Shown piece after piece: positions 21,817-31,120 of a stretch of 39,375 nucleotides of DNA. The translations under genes and the position numbers were made by a program. Position 1 is the first letter of the stretch. Each line of letters starts with the position of its first letter. A model generated the notes under the pieces. It ran no database searches. It was not told where the DNA came from and was given only the letters and a program-made list of their open reading frames with translations. Source of the stretch: Chara braunii (Eukaryota > Streptophyta > Charophyceae > Charales > Characeae); contig BFEA01000341.1 of the NCBI GenBank assembly GCA_003427395.1, positions 388,296 to 427,670 on the forward strand, in the 5' to 3' direction.

Positions 21817-22666
21817 NNNNNNNNNNNNNNNNNNNNNNNNNNNNNNNNNNNNNNNNNNNNNNNNNNNNNNNNNNNNNNNNNNNNNNNNNNNNNNNNNNNN
21901 NNNNNNNNNNNNNNNNNNNNNNNNNNNNNNNNNNNNNNNNNNNNNNNNNNNNNNNNNNNNNNNNNNNNNNNNNNNNNNNNNNNNNNNNNNNNNNNNNNNN
22001 NNNNNNNNNNNNNNNNNNNNNNNNNNNNNNNNNNNNNNNNNNNNNNNNNNNNNNNNNNNNNNNNNNNNNNNNNNNNNNNNNNNNNNNNNNNNNNNNNNNN
22101 NNNNNNNNNNNNNNNNNNNNNNNNNNNNNNNNNNNNNNNNNNNNNNNNNNNNNNNNNNNNNNNNNNNNNNNNNNNNNNNNNNNNNNNNNNNNNNNNNNNN
22201 NNNNNNNNNNNNNNNNNNNNNNNNNNNNNNNNNNNNNNNNNNNNNNNNNNNNNNNNNNNNNNNNNNNNNNNNNNNNNNNNNNNNNNNNNNNNNNNNNNNN
22301 NNNNNNNNNNNNNNNNNNNNNNNNNNNNNNNNNNNNNNNNNNNNNNNNNNNNNNNNNNNNNNNNNNNNNNNNNNNNNNNNNNNNNNNNNNNNNNNNNNNN
22401 NNNNNNNNNNNNNNNNNNNNNNNNNNNNNNNNNNNNNNNNNNNNNNNNNNNNNNNNNNNNNNNNNNNNNNNNNNNNNNNNNNNNNNNNNNNNNNNNNNNN
22501 NNNNNNNNNNNNNNNNNNNNNNNNNNNNNNNNNNNNNNNNNNNNNNNNNNNNNNNNNNNNNNNNNNNNNNNNNNNNNNNNNNNNNNNNNNNNNNNNNNNN
22601 NNNNNNNNNNNNNNNNNNNNNNNNNNNNNNNNNNNNNNNNNNNNNNNNNNNNNNNNNNNNNNNNNN
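21817..22666. other. Assembly gap, 850 N
   Basis: An unbroken run of N between the primer binding site and gag of the plus-strand LTR element. True length and content are unknown, so the element cannot be called complete or deleted here. Reading frames spanning it are meaningless. Confidence 1.
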
Positions 22667-23437
22667 TTCTTTGCGACACTCTTAAGATCTGATTAGGAGT
22701 TAGTCATTCTTGTTTTCGGTACACATTTTGATCCCGTGGGGGTAACGAAGTGCTGCCGAAATTTTCTCATTTTACTTAGCTTTTCTTCTTGACGGCACAC
22801 TTTGACCCCATGGGGGTAACGAAATGCTACCGAAATTTTGAAAAATCCAACACTTAATTTCTCTTCACTTCCTCATCTACTTATTTATTTATTTATTTAT
22901 TTATTTTCTGAAAATTTTAACTTGCAACATTTTGAAACTTAGTGTGCTTATCTTGATCTCTCATTTCCTTTGGCACATTCTTGACCCCATGGGGGGTAGG
23001 GAAATGCTACCGAAAATTCCAAAAAAAATAAATATTATTTCTCTCTTCATATTTTGTTTACTTATTTTTTTACTTATTTTTATTATTTATTTATTTTTAT
23101 TTTTCTCTCGAAATTTCATTGTTTATTTATTTTTCCTTCCGCCTCCCCCCCATGCTTGCTATTTTATTTTCTTGATTAGGTCACCGGTAGCCTACCCTAC
23201 CCACTCAAACTCCGGTTAGGGTTTTCTTAGTTTTTTTTTAGAGTTTTAGGGTTTTCCTAACCCCCCTACTTCCCCTTTTCATTCGGGCACCCTGGACCCG
23301 ACCCACCCTTCCCCCTTTGCGGGCGCCCGCGCTCGACTCACTAGCGCCGCCCGTCGCTTTCTACTGCGGACCCTCCCTACGCCCTCCGTTCACGCGGACC
23401 TCCTCTGACCCCCCCCAGTCTGGCCCGTCACCTCCCC
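22667..23437 (+). repeat. Leader with three copies of a CCCCATGGGG-containing motif
   Basis: Three copies of a block of about 45 bp lie near 22,720-22,765, 22,794-22,839 and 22,972-23,018. Each has CACA-TT, then ACCCCATGGGGG or a variant, then GTAACGAAATGCTACCGAAA. The first copy is more diverged (ATCCCGTGGGGG). The palindrome CCCCATGGGG in two of the copies could form a hairpin in RNA. Between them lie AT-rich spacers with TTTA repeats. They lie in the untranslated leader of the plus-strand LTR element; their role is unknown. Confidence 0.7.
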
Positions 23438-24726
23438 ATGGCCGACGGCATGCCACAAGCCACCGACGCGGCGACGACCTCGACATCGGGCTCCATACCC
23501 GTGCCGGCGGACCAGGGTCATCAGCACCAGGGAGATCTGCACACCCTCCTCACCTCCCTCCTTGCGCCCTTACAGACGCAGATGGCGACTCTTACTGCTG
23601 GTCTGCGGCAACTCCATGACGCTGGTCGTCCTTCCTCTCCCCACTCTCTTTCTTCCTCTGGCTCGCTGTTTGGGTCCCCCGTCCTCCGACATGGTGGCCA
23701 TGGCGGAACTTCCTCCTCCACTGCCCCCGACCCGGCCATTCTGGTGACTGTCCATAGCGAGACGACCGCCACGGGCCAGACCCTCCCTCACTCTACGGGC
23801 GCACCTGCCCAGATTCTGGTCACGACGGCCACGGGACCACAACCCGCTGCCGCGGTCTCAACTTTTCCATGTGCCCCGCTTCTCCCTCCCCTTCGCATGA
23901 CCGCCGCGCTACCTAGCTCTCCCCCTTATGAGATGCCCCATGCCGCTCGTGTGTCTACTTCCCCCACTCCTGTTACTTCTCGCTCAATCTACGTTCGACG
24001 TCGCAGGACGAGCTTGCCCAAACCCAGGCCGACCTCGCCCTCTTACGCCTTCAACCACCCGTACCTTCACAGGTGGCCGTGCCTTCGGGCACACCCCCTT
24101 CTTCCTCTACTCTTCCTTCCATGCAGGCTCGCTTCTCTCGCCGTGCACCCCGTCCACCCCCATCCTACCTTCTTCCTATTCCCTCGGTTGAGGCGACCTC
24201 TTCTACCGCAGCTCCTTCGCAGCCTGTCGTTGTTGCCCCCGCCGCTCCCCCATGCGGCCCGGGTGTACAGTCAGTTGCGCCCCTTTCTCCAGGACCTACG
24301 TCGACTTACTCAGTTGTAGCGTAGGCCTCTGCTCCTCGATCTCCTCATCGCGGGACACCACTCGTCCGCTTGACGGACATTGCCTTGTATGATGGTAGAG
24401 GGATACGCGTGTCTCAGTGGCTGCAGTCTGCCACCCGCACGCTCCAGCTCATGGGCATCCCACCCAACACGTGGGTGACTCACCTCTCCATGTGCCTGCG
24501 TGGCGGTCCTTTCGACGCCTGGGAGGATTTATATACCCACTTCCTTCGTGAGGGTCGGATCCCTACCTTCATGGATTTTCAAGCGTTCCTCGAAGATCGC
24601 TTCGGAGCCCGACATGACGTGACTGACGCCTTCGAGCGTGTCGTCGCTACACGCTGGTCCGACTCTGGTGGTGGTGCTGGCCTAGACCGCCACATCCAGG
24701 TTTTGGACCCGCTGGTGACGAATGGT
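23438..24726 (+). pseudogene. gag of plus-strand LTR retrotransposon, broken and truncated
   Basis: The likely start is the ATG at 23,438 (CCCCATGG context). The N-terminal part is Pro/Ser/Thr-rich with a short helical stretch (DLHTLLTSLLAPLQTQMATL). Near 23,990 the coding line moves to another frame that carries a coiled-coil-like segment (QDELAQTQADLALLRLQ). A TAG at 24,322 interrupts this frame before the capsid-like domain, which contains RVSQWLQSATRTLQLMGIP, CLRGGPFDAWEDLY and FMDFQAFLEDRFGA, the pattern of the Retrotrans_gag family. Gag would form the particle that packages element RNA. The domain ends abruptly in LDPLVTN, where minus-strand pol sequence from another element begins. No zinc knuckle, protease or polymerase follows on this strand. 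Confidence 0.7.
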
Positions 24727-25990
24727 GAATGTGAATTGGGCAAGAAAATCTAACCAAAGGGCTTGGTGCGGCGTGATGTCTTTCTTGGTGAGATAGACGA
24801 GACGATGGTATTGTCCGTGCGAATGGTGAATATTGCCCGTCGAGGTATTGGCGCCAGACTTTGAGGGCGTGGATCACGACGAGGAGTTCCTTTTCGTTGG
24901 AGGGGTAGTTCATCTCCGCAGGAAGGAGCTTCTTGCTAGCGAAGGCGATGGGGTACTTGTTGGGTGGAGCCTCCGGGTGGATGCGGGAGTCTTTGATGGA
25001 CTCGGAGGGGGTTTCGGAGGTGTCGTGAGGGAAGTGTTGGGATAGGACGGCTCCAAGAGCGAATTCGGATGCGTCAATGCTAACGTAGAAATGTTGAGCG
25101 GGGTCGACGATCTTGAGGACGGGGGCCGTGGTGATGGTTTGTTTGAGGAAGTCGAAGGCGTTTTGGCAGTGGTCGTTCCAAGTGACGGGTTCGTCCTTGT
25201 GGGTGAGTTCGTGGACGGGGTACGAGATGTCGGAAAAGTTGCGGATAAAGGGGCGGTAGTAGTTGGCAAGATCGAGAAATGAACGAAGTTGGAATAGGGT
25301 CTTGGGTGGTGGATACGCGATGAGAGCAGGGAGCTTCGAGGGGTCCATGCATATTCGTTCAGGGGAGACGATGCGGCAAAGGTGCATTGGCTTAGCTTGG
25401 CTAAGAATTTTTGCTCTCTGAGGATAGAGAGGACGTGGCGGAGATGCTGAAGTGGACCTCGAAGGTGGGGCTATAGACAAGGATATCATCGAGGTAAATG
25501 ATGACGCAGACTTCGAGGAGGTCGAGGAAGATGTGGCTCACGGTGGATTGGAATGTGGCAAGGGCGTTGGTGAGTCCGAAGGCCATCACAAGGAACTCGT
25601 AGTGCCCAAAGCGAGAACCGAATGCGATCTTGTAGGTGTCCTCGTCGCAGATGCAAATCTGGTGGAAGCCACTGCGGAGGTCAATTTTGGCAAAATATTT
25701 GGCTCCACGGAGGCGATCAAGAAGCTCGGAGATCCGAGGTAGGGGTACTTGTTCTTGGTCGTGATCAAATTCAAGGTGCGGTAGTCTGTGCATATCCAGA
25801 GTTTCGATGTTCCGCGTTTCTTGACGAAAAGGAAGTTTGTGCCGAAAGGGGATGAACTTGGCTTAATGAATTCTTTTTCAAGGAGTTCATTGAGCCGCCG
25901 CTTCATTTCTTCCGCTTCTGGAACAGAGAGTTGGTATAGAGGGCGGCAAGGTGGAGAGTGACTGGGCTCCAAATCGATGGTGCGGGGCAC
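24710..25990 (-). pseudogene. Ty3/Gypsy pol: reverse transcriptase and RNase H, frameshifted
   Basis: The start (25,990) carries the pre-finger and fingers signature: RPLYQLSVPEAEEMKRRLNE, EFIKPSSSPFG, LFVKKR, DYRTLN. After a one-base slip at a G/C homopolymer near 25,743, the next frame holds PLPRISELLDRL, AKIDLRSGFHQI (motif A), FGHYEFLVMAFGLTNALATFQ-type motif B, and YLDDILVYS with the catalytic YxDD at 25,485-25,496. MAFG and NALA replace the usual MPFG and NAPA. After another break, FLDLANYYRPFIRNFSD and the RNase H domain follow (IDASEFALGAVLSQ, then FASKKLLPAEMNY, NEKELLVVIHALKVWRQYL). A final slip leads to ALWLDFLAQFTFTIRHQR, and the sequence is then cut off. Integrase is absent. The identification is secure; the gene is not functional as assembled. 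Confidence 0.9.
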
Positions 25991-26004
25991 ACCACGATCC
26001 GGAG

Positions 26005-26886
26005 TTAATCCGACGGGTAAGGACTCAGGGAAGACATTATTGAACTCGTCGAGGATGGAGGTGTGGGCGGGGTCGGAGGGTGGGGCTTAGTCGGGTTTGT
26101 CCATTGGGAGCAAGTCCTCCGGACGCTCGCAATCAAGGACAAGGCAATAGTATGTGGAGTCAGGGTACGTACGAGCCATATGAAGGAATTGGTGCGCGGT
26201 AACGGAGTTGAGGAGGGGGGATAGGGGAGATAGAGAATGTCGATGGTTGTGTCAGGGGGGTTGGTAAGGCGGATGAAGTGGGGGTGAAACGAGTATGGCA
26301 TGTAGCGGTCCATCCACAGTGTTCCCAAAACGATGTCGCACATTAAGTGCATGACATCGAATGAGACCTGACTGCAGAGGGTTCCGACAGTCATGGTGGT
26401 CTCGGGAACAGTGCGGTCTACTACGGCGGCGGTGTCTTTGTCCCCTAAACGAATCGTAATCGGGGAGTCGTAACCGGTAGAGGTAAGACCGGTTTTTCGA
26501 ACACACGCATCGGTGATGAAGTTACCAGTGGCTCCAATGTCGAGGAGGGCCCGAAACTTAGTCGGAAACGCACCAAGGGTGGCGGCGATGAATTTGAGGT
26601 GAAAGCGTGACGAGTTGGTGGTGGAGATAATGGTGTTGAGGCCTCGTTGTTGATTGCCTAATCGGACAAGCCGATCGAGTCGGGCTTGTTCCTCAACAAC
26701 ATCAGAGAAGGTGACAGAGGATGGAGTTGGAAGGAGGGTTGTGGAACATGTGGCGGTGAGGGGGGCGTCAGGCGACGAGGGTTGCGGCGCCTGGGGGTCG
26801 TCCAGTGGGATGTGCGGCACCGAAGAGGGGGGAGGCAGACGTATTGTCGATGCCAAATGGGCCACCGGTGAGGTGGAGGTTGTCAC
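26005..26886 (-). pseudogene. Retroelement aspartic protease region
   Basis: A 293-codon frame between the zinc knuckle and the reverse transcriptase, the expected position of the Ty3/Gypsy protease. The retropepsin core is visible as FRALLDIGATGNFI near residues 111-124 and CDIVLGTLWMDRYMP further on, which matches the ILG-W segment. The active-site triplet Asp-Ser/Thr-Gly is changed to Asp-Ile-Gly (residues 116-118, about 26,533-26,541), which should abolish or badly impair cleavage of the Gag-Pol precursor. The N-terminal 80 residues are a Pro/Ser/Thr-rich linker and the C-terminal part is a Pro-rich spacer. Its TAG stop near 26,087 in another register and the offset to the reverse transcriptase frame mean the original join of protease and polymerase cannot be read directly. 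Confidence 0.8.
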
Positions 26887-26953
26887 CGATGGGATGGCCG
26901 ACAGACTTGTCGTCGATGTTGGGACGGGTTCATGGTGATCCTGGGGACGGTGT

Positions 26954-28543
26954 TCATGCGGAGGGACTGGGAGTGGCGGATGCGGAAATGGTGGGTCGGG
27001 GGGCCACGGACCTGGGTGCTTGACTTGTGAACTGTCCGGCGTTTGGACAGTTTGTCTGTAGATGTCCTAACTGTCGGCACCGGAAACAACCATCCTTTGC
27101 TTGGAGGTAGGTTCGCTCCTTCGGCGTGAGTTTCGTGAGACGGGTTGGGTGGGTGTTCATGGGAGGATGACTGGAGCGTTCTCTCTTTTCCATTCGCATG
27201 AGGTGAATGGCGAAAAGTTCGTTAGAGGAGAGTGATGTGGTGCTAGTTGGTCGGAGAGGATGTCAGGGTTGGGGGCAGAGAACTCATCCAAGAATGCAGA
27301 GAGAGAGGTTTCGTCGGCGATGTTATGAAAAAATTGTGGGCGGGGTGGGGCGGATGTGAGTGCATCCTTGTACGAGGTGAGGAATTTGTCTAGGTGAACG
27401 ACATGGTTGAGGAAATAAGAGAGGGACATTGGGGGGTCGTGGACGAGGGAGGCGGATAGGTCCTTGCGGCATCCCCGTTTGAAGCAGGAGATGAATGTGG
27501 CATCGCTGACGTAGTCAACGGGGATGTGTTGCCGCAACACATAGACGTATTGGACAAAGCGGTCGGTCGCGCCGTTCTGTCGAAAACGACAGAGTTGTTC
27601 AAAGCAGTCATCAACCGTCTTTTGTGGTCGGAATGTGTAGGTGATGAGATTGGCCCACTGAAGGAAGGAATGGGGTTTTCCTTGTTTGCCTGTTGGTGGT
27701 TAGCTCGTTCGGTGTACCACCAACGAGCGACGCCTTCCTATAGCTTGGTGCTGGCAATAGGGAGTCAGTGTATGACACGAACATTGTGGAGGGAGAAGGC
27801 ATCATATAGTTTGCTAAGAAAGACGAAGACGTCCTCGTGGGGAAGGCCGGTGAAGTGGGGAATATCCGTTGACCGGAAGGATGGGGGAATGTTACCCGTT
27901 AAGGGTGTTGTGGTGGCGAGGGTGTTGAAATCAAGTTTCGGTGAGGAGGACGGTACCCGGGTGGAGTCGGTAGTGGTATTGGTCGGGAGGAGTGTGGACA
28001 AAGGAGGTATTGGGATAACTGGGAGCAAGGCTTGAGGTGTGGGGGTGATCTGGGCATGGGTGGAAGTGATAGTGGATGGAGTCATGAGAGGTTTTAACTT
28101 GGAGGGAATGATTGATGACTGCGTGACGGCGGGGGTTGTCGTCTTGGTGACCAAAGTGGAGGTAGTGGTGGATGAAGGCAGAGGTGTGGATGACATGCTA
28201 GCAAAGAGGGCGGTGGACGTGGGGGATGGGGTGATTGGTGTAGATGTGGAGGTGGCGGATGGGGGAAGGGTGGTGGCACCCAAGGTGGGGGGGCGGGATG
28301 TGGTGGTGATGACCTGGATGGCGGGGGTGTGACTTTCAATGGTGGTCACCCGAGTAGAGATGATGGAAACCGATGTTTTGATGTCGTTCATGAATGACTG
28401 GAGAGATGTCATCATGCGGAAAAAGTCGCGAGGTCGATGGCGGCATCGGGTGCTGGTGTTTGCCCGCCTGCGAGGTTGCGGGCTATACTGTCGACGAAGT
28501 CGGTGCGGATGCCGGACTTATCAATGCTGGATGATTGGGCCAT
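26954..28543 (-). pseudogene. gag of minus-strand Ty3/Gypsy element, with zinc knuckle
   Basis: The likely start is the ATG at 28,543 (CACCATGG context), opening MAQSSSIDKSGIRTDF. A frame change near 28,415 leads to a coiled-coil-like stretch (MMTSLQSFMNDIKTSVSII) and a Thr/Pro-rich linker. The Retrotrans_gag domain runs from about 27,840 to 27,360 across frames: STDIPHFTGLPHEDVFVFLS, a WWYTE segment, DDCFEQLCRFRQ, then VYVLRQHIPVDYVSDATFI and CFKRGCRKDLSASLV. The nucleocapsid knuckle CFRCRQLGHLQTNC fits CX2CX4HX4C exactly (27,047-27,088). Protease and polymerase follow on the same strand. At least three frameshifts break it. This family differs from the plus-strand gag, although both share the same domain type. 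Confidence 0.85.
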
Positions 28544-28672
28544 GGTGGGGGAGGAAGCGGTGGTAGCGGCGGCTCAGGAGTTAGCAACAGATGAGGTGGA
28601 GGTGGAGGCGGTGGCAACAGCGGCGGCTTCGACGGCTGCGCATTGAGAGTTCCTGGTTGAGTGTGGCATGCC

Positions 28673-28696
28673 GGGGGGGGGGGGGGGGGGGGGGGG
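28673..28696. repeat. Poly-G run of 24 bases
   Basis: An uninterrupted G run upstream of the minus-strand gag start. Such runs are frequent breakpoints or collapse points in short-read assemblies. Confidence 0.95.
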
Positions 28697-29470
28697 CCTA
28701 TTTACAATAGCATCAAAATAAGATAATTTATAAAAAAAATAATACTAAATTTACAAAATGAAAGTGGATGAATTCCAATTCGAATTAATTAATGTTATTC
28801 AAGGTTAATTCGAGAATACGCCTTGGGAAGAAATTCAAGAAGAATCCGAAGGAGAAAAACTTGCAAAACGAAAAATTTCAGAAACTTTTGCTAAAAATTT
28901 CGAAAAAGGGAAAAATGAGATAATTAATTTCGAGGAAAAATAAATTCTGATTTAGGTTTAATTTTATTCGAAGTTAATTTTGGGGTATGGTTTTGCAAAA
29001 ACATGAAAATTTCGAAAAAGGATTTAAGTAATGCTAAAATATTGTCGAGTTTTAAGAAAGAAAGAAAAAATTGATCACAAGGCGTTTTCGAATTTCAAGA
29101 AAATTTCAAGAAATAAAAAGGGGAATTTTATGAATTAAGATATTCGAGAAAAAAAAATAATAAACTTTTTTTTGAATTTTGAAAAAAAATTATTAAAAAA
29201 GAATTTAATTAATTCCAACGTATTTCAAAATTTTTAAAAAAGAATGAATTAAAAGTAATTTCAAATTTTAAGGAAATGTTGATTTTTTTAAAAATTAATT
29301 CTGAATTATTTTAAATTATAAAAAAAATCAAAAAAGAAGTAATTAAAATTATTTTCAAATTACGAAAAGAAAATATCGATTTTTTTTTTAATTAAGTATT
29401 TGCAAATTTACAAGAATTTCAAATGAATACTTAAAATGAATTATAAATAAATAAAGGGATAAATCAGGAT
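28697..29470. other. AT-rich sequence, no gene
   Basis: Very AT-rich, with recurring AATTTCGAAAAAGG-like and TTTCAAGAAA strings. If the minus-strand element is continuous to its primer binding site, this is leader sequence, but the chimeric junction at 29,748 leaves that open. Confidence 0.6.
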
Positions 29471-29747
29471 CTATGATTGATTGGGTGGTAGCGTGGTGGG
29501 TAGGGTACAGGAAAGGTTTGTGCGGGGAGATTGATGATGATGATGATGATGAGGGGGGGAACGTGGGGGGAAAGTCGCGCAGGTGGGGGAAGCAGACTCG
29601 GGGGATCGCGCGCAGGCCGCGAGTGGGAAGGGGGAAGTCTGGGGAATAAGGTCCTGGGATTTGTGGAGTTAGGAGGAAGATCACGCAGCGGGGGAAGAAC
29701 GGTGCACGGGGGAAAAATGGTGACGCGCGGGGGTCGGGGGATTGCAT
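29471..29747. other. Purine/GC-rich sequence left of the adapter
   Basis: G-rich sequence with a (GAT)n run near 29,531-29,550 and no gene. Reading frames that cross its right edge into the adapter are artefacts. Confidence 0.6.
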
Positions 29748-29785
29748 CTGTCTCTTATACACATCTAGATGTGTATAAGAGACAG
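29748..29785. other. Nextera mate-pair junction adapter left in the assembly
   Basis: CTGTCTCTTATACACATCT (29,748-29,766) is followed directly by its exact reverse complement (29,767-29,785). This is the Tn5 mosaic end twice, in the arrangement made when Nextera mate-pair molecules are circularised. It is library-derived, not genomic. In one frame each way it encodes the well-known artefact peptide SYTHLDVYKRQ. The two flanks come from the two ends of a circularised fragment and need not be adjacent in the genome. Confidence 0.98.
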
Positions 29786-30298
29786 GGGCGGCGTTAGGGG
29801 GGGGGAATAGGATCGGGGGGGAAAAGAGCAGAGACCGGGAGGTCACGGGTAGGCAGGGGAGCCGGGGGGGGGCGACGAGAATCGGGGGGGGGAGGAGAAC
29901 AATCAGAGGGAGAAGAAGGAAAAGAAGAAGAAAAATCGGGAGGGAGGAAGAAGAAGAATATGAAGAAGAAACGATGGCGATGATGATGATAAGGAGGAAG
30001 AAGATAGGAGGGGGAGAAAAAGAAAAAGAAAAAGAAAAAGAAAAAAAAGTTTGTCGGGGGCTTACCTGCACGTCGTCGATGGCAGCGACAGTGGTAACCA
30101 TGACGTCGCAGCGGGTACGAGGGAATACTGACTATGACGTGGCAGCGACGACGGTGACGATGATGGCGATGTCGTAGCGACGACGACGATGGTAACGAGG
30201 TAACGATGATGTCAATAACGTGGCAAACGACGACGACAATGATGACGTGGCAGCGACGGCGATGACACTGAATTAGGGTGGGAGGGAGGGTCGAAGCC
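29786..30298. repeat. G-rich, GA-rich and GACG minisatellite-like sequence
   Basis: A G-rich part is followed by (GAAAAA)n-type sequence (about 30,015-30,050) and then an irregular repeat built on GACGTGGCAGCGACG (near 30,133 and 30,244, with weaker copies between). It lies between the adapter and the minus-strand primer binding site. No gene is recognised. Confidence 0.6.
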
Positions 30299-30310
30299 GC
30301 TCCGATACCA
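30299..30310 (-). promoter_or_regulatory. Primer binding site, initiator-methionine tRNA type, minus strand
   Basis: The minus strand reads TGGTATCGGAGC, which matches the plus-strand site at 21,398 at 11 of 12 positions. As in that element, it lies one base after a CACA end. It marks the 5' end of a minus-strand LTR element. Whether this is the element with gag-pol at 24.7-28.5 kb is unproven because of the adapter between them. Confidence 0.75.
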
Positions 30311-30311
30311 G

Positions 30312-30726
30312 TGTGACGGGGCTGAGGCAAAGCAACGAGGTAGAGGAGAGAAAGGGAGGGAGTGAGAGCACAGTTACACACTCAACTCGACATGAACTCG
30401 ACACGACTCGACGGGCCCAGACACAAAGTCGTGAAGTCACAAAGTCTCAAGGTCGCAATTTTGGTTCCGTACACAATGTCGCAGCAAGTTACACTGAAGC
30501 ACAAACAGTGAGGCTGAAAACTGAGTTCCCCGAACTCAGCTAGAGTCCGGTCTTACTACCGGACTTAAGTTGAGTCCGAGGGCAAAAGTGCAATTTGCCT
30601 CGGGGTTGAACTGAAAATCGAAGGTCTGAGCGAGGGCGCCAGAATGCCGGACGACGCCAAGTACGAAATCCGAAAGTGGCAGAGGTGGGATTTGAGAACG
30701 GGCGCCAACTGTAGAGGGCGCCAACA
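30312..30726 (-). repeat. Candidate 5' LTR of the minus-strand element
   Basis: Read on the minus strand, this stretch begins TGTTGGCGCCC at 30,726 and ends CACA at 30,312, next to the primer binding site, giving the TG...CA form. It includes a perfect 8-bp stem hairpin at 30,544-30,565. The left (5') limit is a guess: GTTGGCGCCC occurs twice 16 bp apart (about 30,700-30,725) and no second LTR is available to test it. Confidence 0.4.
30544..30565. repeat. Perfect hairpin, 8-bp stem and 6-base loop
   Basis: AGTCCGGT and ACCGGACT flank CTTACT. It lies in the middle of the candidate LTR. It could act in the element RNA, but no T run follows on either strand, so it is not a polymerase III or bacterial-type terminator. 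Confidence 0.7.
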
Positions 30727-30830
30727 GTCAGGAACTGGAGATCGAAGACTCAAAAAAAAAAAGAATAGCAGCCTGACGGGTGGTAACCCGCGGACTAGAG
30801 ATCGAGCCCTGGCTGGGTTCGTAACAAAGA

Positions 30831-31120
30831 CTGTTGTGACACTTTTTACAGTAGCTAAGGCAGATGGAAAAATAAATAATAGCGTTGTTCATCGCAAGGG
30901 AAGATTTCATAGATCCCATGTATTCTACTGTCCTCCTTCGATTTCAAAATCGTTTGAGAGTTGATGCAACATTGAGAAAAAAGTTAGCTTACACGGTTGA
31001 TAACCCAGTGCATGTTCAACCTCATCTATGTAATAATTATTAATAAATGTGAGGAGATAATGTCCAAAGTTGAGCACATGAATTGTCACACGGATGATGT
31101 GACCCGTGTAAAGCGGTATC
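30831..31120 (+). repeat. Copy 1 of a 290-bp direct duplication
   Basis: This segment aligns along its whole length with 32,143-32,426: GACACTTTTTACAGTA, AATAGCGTTGTTCATCG, TGTCCTCCTTCGATTTCAAA, GAGGAGATAATGTCCAAAG, ATGAATTGTCACACGGATG and AGCGGTATC occur in order. The copies are 1312 bp apart. Both contain the reading CPPSISKSF in one register and DDVTRVKRY in another, but each is broken by stops, so I do not call a gene. Confidence 0.9.

Noticed and set aside
21745-22696. Open frames of about 300 codons spanning the gap
   Set aside because: They consist almost entirely of N.
24833-25742. Plus-strand Gly/Val/Glu-rich frames
   Set aside because: They are antisense shadows of the reverse transcriptase and RNase H on the minus strand.
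29388-30101. 237-codon minus-strand frame and its plus-strand counterpart at 29,531-29,797
   Set aside because: Both cross the library adapter and contain the artefact peptide, and the rest is purine-rich low complexity.
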